From NCBI GenBank assembly GCA_032158125.1, contig JASKOT010000001.1, positions 372,001 to 436,000 on the forward strand: a stretch of 64,000 nt of DNA. The letters run 5' to 3'. Within the stretch, counting starts at the first letter, position 1, and each line of letters opens with the position of its first letter. This document shows, in pieces, positions 1 to 11,295 of this stretch. The translations under genes were made by a program, and so were the position numbers. The stretch comes from Papiliotrema nemorosa (Eukaryota > Basidiomycota > Tremellomycetes > Tremellales > Rhynchogastremaceae). The notes beneath the pieces were generated by a model, which was given only the letters and a program-made list of their open reading frames with translations, had not been told where the DNA came from and ran no database searches.

Positions 1-1159
1 GAGATTGTCTCCGAGATGGATGTCGATGCTACCCGCGTAGACCCCATTGTCCACATGGATGCCCATCTTGATGATCACAGCTCTGCTGGTGAGATGTCTG
101 AAGACGAGGAAGAGGAAGAGGACGATGAGGATGATTGGATCAGGATGCCTGATGAGGACATGGCCAAAGCCCATGAACAGTTGGCGTTGGTCAGATCGAC
201 GTTCCAGGATGATATCGACATGTTTGATACGACCATGGTCGCCGAGTATGCCGATGATATCTTTAGGCATATGGAAGAGCTGGAAGTGAGCACCATGCCC
301 AACCCTCGATACATGGACTTCCAGACGGAGATCGAATGGTGAGTTAAATCTGGCCCATCCATCGACAGCATCTAACAACCAGGTCCATGCGAACCACATT
401 GATCGACTGGCTTCTCCAGGTCCACCTGCGATACCACATGCTGCCAGAAACACTATGGATCGCTGTCAACCTCGTCGATCGATTCCTCTCCATTCGAGTC
501 GTCTCACTCGTCAAGCTGCAGTTGGTCGGTGTCACCGCCATGTTCATCGCTGCCAAATACGAGGAGATTCTCGCTCCAAGGCAAGTCACCACGTCACTGA
601 TCTCTGCACAACGCTGACTTTTGCAGCGTTGAAGAGTTTGTCTACATGACAGAGCACGGATACACAAAAGACGAGATCCTCAAAGGTGAACGCATCATCC
701 TCCAAACCCTCGACTTTACCATCTCTTCCTACTGCTCGCCCTACTCTTGGGTCCGAAGGATCTCCAAAGCCGACGACTATGACATCCAGACGAGGACATT
801 GTCAAAGTTCCTCATGGAGGTCACACTATTAGATCACCGGTTCTTGCGATGCAAGCCTAGCATGATCGCTGCTATCGGCATGTACCTCGCCAGGAGAATG
901 TTGGGTGGTGACTGGGTAGGTTGAGATGTTTCGTTCTGAGAGAACGAGCACTCATTCGCAGAACGAGTCTTTTGTCTTCTACTCCAACTTCACCGAAGCT
1001 CAGCTCGTCTCTGGAGCCATGTTCTTGTGCGAGCGATTGGTCGAAGATGACTTTGAATCGGTATACGTCTACAAGAAATACGCCAACAAGAAGTTCCTCC
1101 GAGCTTCGACTTTTGCCCGAGACTGGGCTATTAACAATGTTTCGTCATGGTGTAAGTGA
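1..1159 (+). CDS. B-type (mitotic) cyclin, 5' end outside window
   Basis: Regulatory subunit of the mitotic cyclin-dependent kinase, nuclear. The reading frame is already open at base 1, so the N-terminus is cut off. Exons: <1-338, 383-580, 627-915, 962-1159. The translation runs through an acidic stretch, then the cyclin box (MRTTLIDWLLQVH, then FIAAKYEEI) and the cyclin C-terminal fold (YTKDEILKGERIILQTLDF, then SKFLMEVTLLDHRFL). These motifs and their order are those of Clb/Cdc13 cyclins. Intron 2 (581-626) must be GC-AG: only a GCAAGT donor keeps the conserved LAPSVEEF reading. The stop at 1157-1159 lies in what could be one more GTAAGT intron; splicing it would end the protein two residues earlier, so the last residues are uncertain. 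It converges on EFR3. Family assignment is firm; which Clb paralogue it is I cannot say. Confidence 0.93.
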
Positions 1160-1794
1160 TTCGAGCATTACGGCAAGGCATGGCTGATGGGACAGAACGA
1201 TTTTTACGGACATTCTTTCACGTCTCATGTCTCCTTTTCACGCCTTACACCAAGTCTTTCGACCTCATCCTTATCACTCCGCCTCGCGTCCAATGTCGCA
1301 CTTGTCTATAATCACCACAATCCTACTACAAGTCACCCCCAAATTTAACGTTTGATACCCTTCTCCATGAGTTTCGGTCTCCCGAGAAGATACACATACC
1401 CGGTCCCGACGTCTTCCCTTTCGGTCCAATCTCTACACTTCCCCTCTCTAGCTCGAAACTTTGGGTTTCTTGCAGGGTCGAACGGTATTGGATTGGTCCC
1501 TCTACTCCCTCAATACCTTCACGAACCTCTCCCTGTCTGTCCAATGAAGGACAATCTTGACGTGTACAGTTAGGCACCAAAGGACGAAAGGAGAAAGGTC
1601 ATTGACACTTGGTGTGTCTTATAGGCTGTTTCATGCATAGTAAATTGGATAAAAGCGCGCTTGCCCGACCGACGAGCGACAGCTGAGAAGACTGTGCTCT
1701 TGACTGGCATACGCTCAATGATTGCATTCGGTAATTTAGCTACAATCAAGTCGATCGCATACTCTCTCTTCTTTCAGATTCGTGCCCCGGTAGA
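1160..1794. other. Convergent intergenic region (cyclin / EFR3)
   Basis: This is the shared 3' space of two convergent genes. Short open frames on both strands (for example around 1326-1580) have no family resemblance and no splice partners. It presumably holds both 3' UTRs and polyadenylation sites; I see no repeat or RNA gene. Confidence 0.6.
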
Positions 1795-4700
1795 TTATGT
1801 GGCGACAGCTTGGGGCTTTTGAGACTCTACTCCCTCCACATGATCTCCATTGATTCCATTTGCCTTCATCTCCTTGCCCAGCGCCAATTCCAATCCAGGC
1901 GCACCTTGTTTGTCTACCACGGTAGAGGCATCCCCATTGGCGTGGGCACCCCCATTCATCGTCGACATTTCCATACTGGAGTCCTGCTTCGTATCCGAAA
2001 CTCCACCTCGAGTCTTGTTCTTCTTGCTCTTGGAATTCTTGAAAATGTCCTTCAAGACTTCCTGTACGTCGGAATTCTGGGCAGGTTGACGTTTCTTGGG
2101 TGATCCACGACCGTCTACCCCGCTTCCACGGTACGATTTGCCTCCTGCTGTAGAGACGATCGAAGGGGGATAAGATGAAGTGCCGCCTTCTGTTCGACCG
2201 CCTGAAACCGTCAATCATAGCACGGCAGTGAGGGGTGCTAGCTCACCTAATGCCTCTCGAAGGTCCGTAACGTCGATAGCTTTACTGGCTGGACGTCCGA
2301 ATGATTGGTAAGAGGGGTTGGTCATGCTCATCAATACATTTGCAACGTCGAAATGCGAATCATCGGCCGATCGAACTTGAGCTGGAGCGAATCGTTCGGA
2401 AGCTAGAAAATCAGCTCAACTACGAGTCTGAGAAGCGGATCACTCACCATCTTTCAGTGCCGACTCGACTGTCCAGTCGCTAGCGAGGCGTCGAGCCAGC
2501 ACTCCTTCTTCAAGACCGGTCAACGATTTCACCGTAGCAGAAGGGGCCAACATGGACAAGAGGACATCCGGGTCCAATAATGGGCGGGTAGCCGAGGATG
2601 ACTCGCCTTCTGTCGTATTCTCAAAAAATCTGGTAGGTTCCTCTGGCGCCGGCAGGATCCCAGGAAGCGGAGGAGCGGGGTTGGGGACTTCAAAGGGTTC
2701 TGGTAGAGCATTGAGAACCTGCGAGTATCAGTACGATGACCAACGCGTCGGAAAGACACTCACTTTATTGGCGTATTGGACTAGATCGGCCAAACCCCAT
2801 CGATCGCCTAACCTCTTCCAGCAGATAGAAACCACCTCTCGAATCGATCTCTTTCTTTCCAAGACCCATGCGCCTTGTCGTCCATCCCCAGGTCGTCGGA
2901 CTAGCTCCGAGCCAGCATCCCTATCCAACGCCAGCAACATCGGTACGCCGGTCAACAACGCCGCAGAGGGTACAGCTGCATGGAGCTCGTCCAGGATACG
3001 GATGATGACTGCGAAATCGAATGGCGTTGCGACGTTCTCGAACGACCCAACCAATGACGAGGAGTTGAGCCTGTTGAGAGGAAGAGACACTCGTCTAGAG
3101 CCCCTTCGCTTCTTTGTAGGTGTAGTCGCACCGTTGGTCGATTCCCCAAGGGTGGGTGCGGGTGTAGGCTCGACAAGATTGAATGATACGCCCTTCTCCC
3201 CCGCTTTGACATCCGACTTGCTGCCTAATTCCTCCGGCGATTCTGTAGTCTTTAGAGGCTCGCCAACACTCGCAGCGGTTGTCGGGACCTCTTTGAGCTC
3301 GGTAGATGCGACGATAGGCGAGCCCGAGGGTGATAGGATGGATGGTGTCGGTGATCCGACGCCCAGACATGACGACACGGCGAGGGTATAGACCGAAGCA
3401 TGTACTGCATTGCAGAAGCGATAAATCGCGTCATCTGCTTTGACTAGCTTCTTCTCCCTTGGCAGCTCGTTCATCAGGAACAGGATGAGTGCCCGTGCGT
3501 ATGCCGCCCGAACAGCGTAGGTGGCTTCGCATAGCAGAGGCAGAGTCTCTTGCCAGACTTCCACGTTGACGGGGTTACGTCTTCCCAGGGATCTCGCTTT
3601 GTTCTCGGTGGGCGTGTCGACGGCTACACCTTTGCCCTTTTCCGTCGAGTTTGCCGTTTCGTGATGTGCGGTTGCTCGCGCTTCGGCAAGATCTGCAGTG
3701 AGAGCAGTGTTGAGGACACCCATGATGGCGTAAATCAATATCCGTATGATCTCTGGTCGGCTCTTGTCCGTGGTAGATATCTCACCCATTCGCAGGGCAA
3801 TCTCCTCGACAACATCGTTGATCTGGTCCGCGTAGTATATGTGCGTCCCAAGCGAAGCGATACATTGAACCAAAGATGGGAGAAGACTGTCTGTCTCGTC
3901 GATATGTACCCGACGAACGATGAGTCCAACACAGTTATTGAGGAGGTCGGTGACTCCAAGACCGACAAGGGCGATGGGCGAGTTAAGAATGGTAGTAGTC
4001 ATCGCCAAGACTGTGGTGTGTTTTCTCGATGGAGCTTTATCCTCGAGATCAAAAAGTACCTCCATCAACCTTGTCGGCACCACGAATCGATATTGCAGCA
4101 TCAAGAACGATGCGAGTCGCTCTGTCAACCAGCAACACCTTTCGACGTCGTTCCAGCCCACTCGATCGAGAAAGCCAACCATTGCATCCAAGACTTGACT
4201 CGCTGTCGCGACGTTGCACTGTCGCACAAGAGCCTGTAGACTCCTCAGGGCTGCGGAGACCACGTCTGTGTCCGTCGGCCCCTTTTCTCCTGGTATGTGC
4301 GCGTGAACCGATGGTGCTCTCCTATCGTTCACAGGTCGCCGAGCTGAGAACTCGGTGAAAAAGGGAGAGGGCGAAGCGTCTACCTCCAACTTGGCAGCTT
4401 CAACTTTGAGATCTTCGATAGGTCCATCGAAGATGTTGAGCAAAAGTGCGGGAATGATGAGTTCGACCTGTTTCTTGGAATCTGTCGTACTGGCAAACAC
4501 CGCGTCCGAGGATGAGACCCCATTGAGTGCTGCCAATCCTATCAACCTCAGTCTGTTCTTCGTCTCTGCATCGACCTTTTCTCCATCGCTATTTGACCGT
4601 GTCGTAGCAAGGACAGCGAATTTTCGCAAGACTTGGTTGTAGGTATTGGTGACTGCGTCATCGACGCCAATACTGTTTCCTTCGGCGTAGGTGGTATATG

Positions 4701-5163
4701 CGATGAAGCAAGATGCCGCTCGTCCGATAACCTCCAGATCAAGCTCTCCCTTTTGGTACACCTTGACGTCGAGCGTCGAGTTGACGATGCGCAGGATTGA
4801 TCTTGAAAACAATGCTAAATCTCGTCGGCATTCGTTGATCAAAGCGCGAAGAATTGCCAAGGATATCAACAATGACCTGACCGTCAGCCCACCCTCAACA
4901 GCCCCTGCCCGCACTCACGCTCTAGACTTTGCATATCCACCTGTAGACCTCGTAGACTCCTTTGATACCCTCTTATCCAACTCTTCGCCCACTTTGGCCA
5001 ACTTGGATGACTGATTCGTACATCGATACGTCAACTTTGACAAGTCGGAAGAGAGGGGTTTGAACTCCGGCCCAGCTGTCAAGAGTGCTTTCGGAGGTGG
5101 ATAACAGTCGTTTAAGAGCTTGACTTCGGGCTGTAGGCCTCCACAGCCGAAACACGAGGACAT
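1795..5163 (-). CDS. EFR3: EFR3, plasma-membrane scaffold of the PI4-kinase complex
   Basis: Efr3 anchors the Stt4/PI4KIII-alpha complex (with Ypp1/TTC7) at the plasma membrane for PI4P synthesis. Complement of exons 4919-5163, 2764-4876, 2448-2718, 2247-2402 and 1795-2201, giving 1063 aa. The start fits the family: MSSCFGCGGLQP with two early cysteines, as used for palmitoylation in known Efr3 proteins, then a CYPP segment and a long helical-repeat body. The C-terminal part has the DVTDLREAL element and ends in a Lys/Ser-rich tail. All four introns are 42-45 nt with GTGAGT-like donors, and the phases join without stops. Two long open frames on the plus strand (2552-3391 and 3550-4239) lie opposite the large exon and are shadows. 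Start choice rests on the cysteine motif directly after the ATG at 5163. Confidence 0.9.
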
Positions 5164-6101
5164 GGGTGTTATTGATGATCTGACCGGATGGTGGACAGCC
5201 GTTGTTCGGTCGCGAGCTGCAACGAGAGCGGTACAACCTGCTAGATGCAATATCGATAGGACCGTGTATCAGACGATACGGATGACTACGAGTCTGATGG
5301 AGAAGATGAGGAGGCCTGATGCAGGAAGGCTGAAGCTGTCGGTTTGAAACGAGATTGGGAACGTTCAACCGAACGACGATTGTTCCCGGGCCAATTTCAC
5401 CATGCCCGGGAGCGCGTAGCAGGACTCAGAAGCAACCCTCCTCTCATGCAGACCATTCCACATCATCTTACAGGTGATCAGTACAGCAAGACTGGGATCC
5501 CTGACAATGAAGCTATAGTATGCTGCTGTACATGTGAAATATGGCACCAATCATGTTATAGGGGTTCTAGCGTAAGGGGATCCGCTCTACCGACCGTCGT
5601 CCCGAGACCCGAGATTGTGAAGATAGAGAGCCCGCGCGCTCTGCATTAGGCATCTTCTGGACAGTCCTTTCTCACTCGGACTACCGTAATGAAGCCATGA
5701 TCGATGCATGGGACAGTCAGGAGGGCAAAGCAGGACCAGCCGTTCAGTCACGTGACCGTCTGCTGCTGTCCACCGCGCTGACCGTTGCTGGTCATCCCTC
5801 CAAGCTTTCGCCATCAGCTTGAACGGATCTGCGTCGAAGCACAAACTTGCACTTTGCAGACTGCTGCCACTGCTCGTTGTTTCCGGGACGAGTGGTGATT
5901 TGTGTGGTTGAGGCTGAGAGGCTGCCGCCCATAACCTTGACTTGATACGATTTAGGTAAAGGGGCGGTCTTTTCCGAAACCCTCCTCCACCACTCATCGC
6001 ACACCATATGGACCACAAAATCCCATAAATATATCCCTCCCCCCTACATGCATCATTAGTCCATTCGTTCTTTATTCATCTGGCCAGGTAATTCGAAGAC
6101 G
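5164..6101. promoter_or_regulatory. Divergent promoter region EFR3 / M28 peptidase
   Basis: Shared 5' region of two divergently transcribed genes. An AT-rich TATA-like element (ATAAATATA, 6025-6033) lies 69 bases before the M28 start codon. Open frames here (for example 5587-6018 minus) have no recognisable content. No repeat or tRNA seen. Confidence 0.5.
6025..6033 (+). promoter_or_regulatory. TATA-like element of the M28 peptidase gene
   Basis: ATAAATATA, 69 bases before the start codon at 6102, in a pyrimidine-rich stretch. Suggestive only. Confidence 0.4.
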
Positions 6102-9100
6102 ATGTTATCTGTTGTCAAGCCGGAGAGGGCATCGTCAATCGATGAGAAGCGAGAACATGGACCTCCTTCCCGTTCAACCCAAAAACGGGCGACCGCTTCG
6201 AAGACTCGAAAGATCGCCCTAGGCTTCATCTCGTTCATCACTTTATGGACGATTCTCCACAAGATCAGTGACTTATTCGAGGCGCCGACTGTCGATACTC
6301 CAGCTCAGATTGCCTACTTTGAAGCTGTAGCTTCTAAGGGATATGGGCTAGCTCTTGGGAGGGACACCCGAAACTCGTACCGTCATCACGACCATCACAA
6401 GCACAAGGACCACAAGAAACCGCACATCATCCCTCCGCACAAGGCTGAACAGATATTTTTGACGGTGCCAAATAACCAGAGCGCTCATGAGTGAGCACAC
6501 AATATATTCTTTGCCTTGACTTGACTGATAAGCAGTGCGTTGGAGAGGTACACTTCCGATCCCCATTACGCCGGATCAGGATTCGACAAATTGAGTGCAA
6601 TCGCCCTGAAGAACGAATGGGAGGAAGCATTGGGTCTGCCCTTATCGGGAGCCAACCAATTCGTGTATGAAGCTGGATCAGCCGATAGTCAGGATAGAAT
6701 CCGAGGTGAGAAGAAGTTGGGTGTATGGATCGACACGGCAAGTTACCTTTACAAATCTTATAGTGGCCGACTGACCATACCAGTACTACCCTATTCTCAA
6801 CAAACCTGTTCATGCGAGTGTTACCCTTCTCACGCCTGAACCATTCCATGCCAAACTGCGGGAAGACATCGTAGAAGGCGATCCGTTCTCGGAAAGACGT
6901 GACGAAGTCCCAGTCTTCCATGGATTGAGCATCAGCGGAAATGTCAAAGCTCAATATGTGTACGCAGGGTACGGCAGGAAGAGCGACTTTGACCTCCTCG
7001 CCGAGAAGGGTGAGTCTGTTTCGGCGCGATCGATTCTTGTCGCTGAAGATGTAGAGATCGACGTGTCTGGAAAGATCGTCATTGTCAAATACGGTGCCAA
7101 CTTCCGTGGTCTCAAGATCAAAGGTGATTCGATCACTCCATTTATTGGACGTTGCTAATTTCTCAGCTGCTCAAGAAGCCGGCGCTATCGGAGTCCTCAT
7201 TTACAGCGATCCAGGAGATGATGGCGAGATCACCGAAGAAAACGGCTATGAAGCGTATCCCAACGGTCCTGCCAGACAACCGAGCAGTGTTCAACGTGGA
7301 TCCGTGCAGTTTGTACGTGTCCAAGTCCCACTCAGTGCGAGTCATCTAGGATGATGCTGATGTAGTAGATTTCAAAGTACCCTGGTGACCCTTCGACACC
7401 TGGTGAGCCGGCATACAAGAATGCGACCAGAGTACCTGGTGGTAATCAGCCCGACATCCCATCGTACGCCGTTTCCACTCTGTGTTCAAGATAATGCTTG
7501 TCGGCTGACCGTTGTAGTCTTCCATTGTCATATGAGGATGCCATCCCAATCTTGCAAGCTTTGCAAGGTAAAGGACGGGAGGCAGGGTCCATCTCAGCAG
7601 ACTGGGTCGGAGGGTTGGGTCATCATGGAGTTGAATATTGGTCCGGGCCGAGTGATGTGGAGCTGCATCTCGTGAACGAGGTTGACACGGTAAGTTCGGG
7701 ATCGATGACATATCGCTTCAGGATCACAACTGATGATGAAGCGAGTGACACCCATCTGGAGTGAGTTTGAGCGATTACAAGAGACACAGCGGAGCACTGA
7801 CCTGTTCAGACGTCGTTGCTGTCATTCCCGGCCACATCGAAGACGGCGAGAATATCATCGTGGGAAACCACCGAGATGGTGCGTAGAACTTCGGCGACTG
7901 CAGCATAGGCGTCTGCTGATCTTTCAGCCTGGGTCTTCGGTGGAGCAGATCCCAACGCTGGTACAGCAGCTCAGTTCGAACTCGTACGAGGTCTCGGTAA
8001 ACTCCTTGAGTCCGGCTGGAAGCCGCTTCGAACAATCATCCTCGCATCCTGGGATGCCGAAGAGTATGGTTTGATCGGCAGCACAGAATGGGCAGAAGAC
8101 TTTGGAGATTGGCTGTCAAACAACAGTAAGTAAATTCTCAGCTCACCTCCGACATTTCGGCCCTCGAATTGAGTATCCGGCTGATCAACGTAGCTGCTGC
8201 CTATGTCAACCTAGACAGTGCCGTCTCTGGAAGCAAGTTCCACGCATCGGCCTCGCCGGTCAGTTGAAGAGAAGGCATTTGTTATTGTGCTGACCATCAG
8301 TCTCTTGCCTGGCTATTCCGACATTCTGCAGAAGAAGTTCAGACTACCTCGGAGCTTCAACAGTCCGTCTGGGACACTGCCGTTGAGGATGACCAGATGG
8401 TCCCGGAAGATCTAGACGGGATGGAAGAGATATCCCAAAGCGGATTGAGGCCCGCCGATCCAGACTGGACAGGTGTCAGCCCTCTTGGCTCTGGCTCTGA
8501 TTACACTGCCTTCCTGCAAAGATACGGCGTAAGCACCTGAGTCTCCGACTTGGTTTAGGATCCTGATCATCAGATTGCGTCCGGCGACTTTGGGTACAGT
8601 CGCGGCTCAAAGGACCCGGTGTATCACTACCATAGTGTCTTTGACAACTTTGCCTGGCAGGAGAAGTGGGTCGCCTTTTAGAGTGAATACAGCGGCTGAT
8701 TTCAATCCAGGTATTCGGATCCAGGATTTCACAAGCACGTCGAGATTGCCAAGACTTTGGGTCTTATCAGTGAGTCCCGGTTTCATGAATTGCTCTCGCG
8801 GAACATGGCTCATGGTCAAGCCCTGCGACTTGCGGACAACCTTGTGATCCCGATCAATACTACTCAATACGCTATTGAGCTCAAATATTACCTCTCAAGG
8901 TAGGTCTCCTTCTACCCTGGTTTAGCCGCAGCAAGATCTGAGCTGACAAGTCAGCGTAGAGAAAATCGCAGAGCAACAGGAAATCTCGTTGAATGTCACT
9001 GCCTTGGAATCATCGATTCGCAGCGCCATTTCCGCGTCGCAGACTCTTGACGCGCACACAACGAAGGTACTTGATCGACTCCGCAGGATCCTACCCAAAC

Positions 9101-9697
9101 ATCCTCACAAGTTCTCTGCCAAGTTTGCGAAACGCCACGTCGAGCAAGAAGACCACGAAGAGCATGAGAGCCACGAAGACGACGACAAACACGAGGTGGA
9201 TGTAGAAGAAGGAAGGCACACCGTTCGTGTTGAGTCGGATGTCGTGGACAAATCACCTCCCGTCATTGCCCAAATGGAGATCCCGCATCTGAAGGAGATC
9301 AAGAAGCTGCTAGGCGAGATCCGAGAAATCAACAAGAAAAAGCAAAGTTTCGAGAGTGGTTTCATCACCGAGGAAGGAATCAAAGTGAGCTCCACAAGCC
9401 TCTTACCCGTCGGCCTCGGGTGCACCGCCTGGATAGACGCTGTGTAGGGGCATGGCTAACATTACAGGAGCGCGAATGGTACAAACACAAGGGCGTCGCG
9501 CCGGGTCTCTGGCTGGGTTATGGTGCTACTACCGTGAGTCTTCCCGTCTCGGGTATCTCCCGCTTCTTGCTAAATTTGTGCAGTTCCCGGCTCTCACGGA
9601 GGCTTTGACCATCGAAAAGTCAGAAGAGTCGGCCCAGTCGGAAGCTGACGAATTGGCTGAGCTCATCCAAGGCATTGCACATGCTCTGGCCGCGTGA
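6102..9697 (+). CDS. M28-family zinc carboxypeptidase (Vps70 / glutamate carboxypeptidase II type)
   Basis: Type II membrane peptidase of the transferrin-receptor/GCPII group, probably secretory pathway or vacuole. A Lys/Arg-rich N-terminus is followed by one membrane segment ([15 protein letters not shown], about residues 41-55), a PA domain (GKIVIVKYG ... [12 protein letters not shown]) and the M28 domain with [32 protein letters not shown] and HSVFDNF, which carry the expected zinc ligands. Exons: 6102-6490, 6536-6737, 6784-7009, 7055-7123, 7167-7312, 7369-7463, 7518-7689, 7742-7760, 7810-7878, 7928-8125, 8194-8258, 8301-8528, 8574-8665, 8711-8899, 8955-9384, 9468-9533, 9584-9697 (922 aa). 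Exon 8 is only 19 nt. Intron 2 is GC-AG. Intron 3 (7010-7054) is in frame and could be retained; a possible further in-frame intron after 8770 was left as coding. His-rich segments follow the membrane helix and sit in the C-terminal domain. Confidence 0.93.
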
Positions 9698-10453
9698 GGA
9701 TGGCGCGAGACGAGGAAGCTACTATGATAGAAGACTTGAACCCGAGGCTTGCCATTTGACATGATATTCTGTACAGACCGAGATATCATTAAGCGCTTAG
9801 TGCGTGCGTCAAGATGACCGTCAAGAGACTGATGACTTCTGACCTACTTGCTGAAATAATACAAAACACGTCGATTGATAGTCCCCATCAAGATACAACA
9901 CTATCGAGTTACATCGCAACATACAACAACTTCGACGATAGTCAAGCTGGAGAGGGTGACCGTCGTTTTGCTCTAATTCAGGACTGTGATGGAAAGGAAT
10001 AATTCAATAGCTGACAATTTGTGGGTGCGGGAGATTGATCAAGCTCGAGATGGGGAACCGAAGGATCGTACTCAAATCGAGCTGAAATCCCGGTCTTAGA
10101 TCCTGCTGCTGGCGACATATGCATGTGCACGCCGAGACAACGCGAAGACAGGACAACCCTTCCCACTCATCTCGGCGGTCGAGCCGAGATGAATGCCTTC
10201 CTTTGAGCTTGTATCTCCAAGTTTCACGGTGCGTTGCAACACTTACCACTTTGTCAAACTTGCTCTTGGAAGGATATGAACAAGAGAGCGGGTCACGTTG
10301 CACGTTGCAGAGGTGTGACCTTCGCCTATGCCGGTTTCAAGTACATCCGCGTTATGGACCACCAATATACTGTAGCGACAATATATGTATGTATATAAGG
10401 CTACCTGGTGAGGCTTTGTGGACCTGCACTAATCGAGTATCTGCTGAGCAGGT
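9698..10453. promoter_or_regulatory. Intergenic region before the thaumatin-like gene
   Basis: Holds the 3' UTR of the peptidase gene and the promoter of the secreted protein. TATATAAGG at 10392-10400, 54 bases before the next start codon, is a good TATA box. Short open frames on both strands show no family features. Confidence 0.55.
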
Positions 10454-11133
10454 ATGTTCGCCTCGTCCATCCCTTTCCGCGGCTTCTTGGCACTGAGTGC
10501 CATGCTCGCCTCGGTATCTGCTCTTCCCACCAACTCTCCTGTCGAGCAACACCGAGTCACGGTGAGTCTGACTGACCATGACGTGCGACACACAATCAAA
10601 CTCACCTTAGCTCATCAACAATTGCCCTTCTGGCATCCCCAAGTTTTTATATCAAGATCATAGTATACCCCAAGGATCCGGTCTCATCACTGGACCCCTT
10701 AAAGGTGGTGTGGCATGGATGGAGGGATACGAGGATTGTAAAGATTCAGGAGTAGGGTGCGGTACAGTCGAATTCACATTGATCAACAAGAAGACAGACG
10801 CTGGAAATTCGCACAATTCAGTAAACTATTCTCTACTCAAGGGAGAGGCGTTGGGAAACCACGATTTGTACGCCAGGTTTACAAATGTCGAAAGAGGTCG
10901 TGTGGCTAATCGTTAGCCAGTACAGGATGGATTTTCAGATGAGCGGAGAATGCTCGTTGGGTTCTGGGGGACCTTGCGTCTCCGAGGGTAATTGTCCGAA
11001 AGCTTATACGGGAACAGACACCAATAGTGGTCGACCTTCCACCTGTCTCGGTGACAATGTCGACGTGAGTGTCTCTCGTGGCATAAGAACGTGGAAAAGG
11101 CTGACTTCGCAGATCACCATCACTTTCTGTTAA
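10454..11133 (+). CDS. Secreted thaumatin-like (fungal 'glycopeptide') protein
   Basis: Small cysteine-rich extracellular protein. Exons 10454-10561, 10611-10867, 10926-11064 and 11113-11133 give 174 aa. It begins with a signal peptide (GFLALSAMLASVSA, cleavage near LPTNS). The mature part opens with the LINNCPSG element, continues through GPLKGGVAWMEGYEDC and CGTVEFTLINKK, and closes with the short last exon encoding ITITFC-stop. This start and end are characteristic of the basidiomycete glycopeptide group related to thaumatin/PR-5 proteins. Eight or more cysteines fit disulfide stabilisation. Function in this group is unproven (cell wall or antimicrobial roles have been suggested). A TATA box lies just upstream. 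It converges on the PNS1 gene with 162 bases between stop codons. Confidence 0.83.
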
Positions 11134-11295
11134 CGTTCATGCAGGCAGGCGAACAATACTGGTGCGCGTTGGTTATGCGTCATGCTGCTTCAACGTAGGT
11201 GAAATGCACATGCAGTTCATGTACCGTTGCAGTATGCGCCGACCACGTGCATCCATGATACAGGATGGCATCTAAATTCCGCGCCGGACGATATT

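Noticed and set aside
2552..4239. Two long plus-strand open frames (279 and 229 aa) opposite EFR3
   Set aside because: They overlap the large EFR3 exon in antisense, show no family features and follow from its codon bias.
5555..5640. tRNA-like stretch (GGTAGAGC on the minus strand)
   Set aside because: The D-arm-like string has no matching anticodon stem and no GGTTCRANNCC T-arm; does not fold as a tRNA.
8771..8821. Possible further in-frame intron in the M28 gene
   Set aside because: GTGAGT start and CAAG end exist, but no branch site is visible and the read-through ([17 protein letters not shown]) looks like normal helix; kept as coding with doubt.
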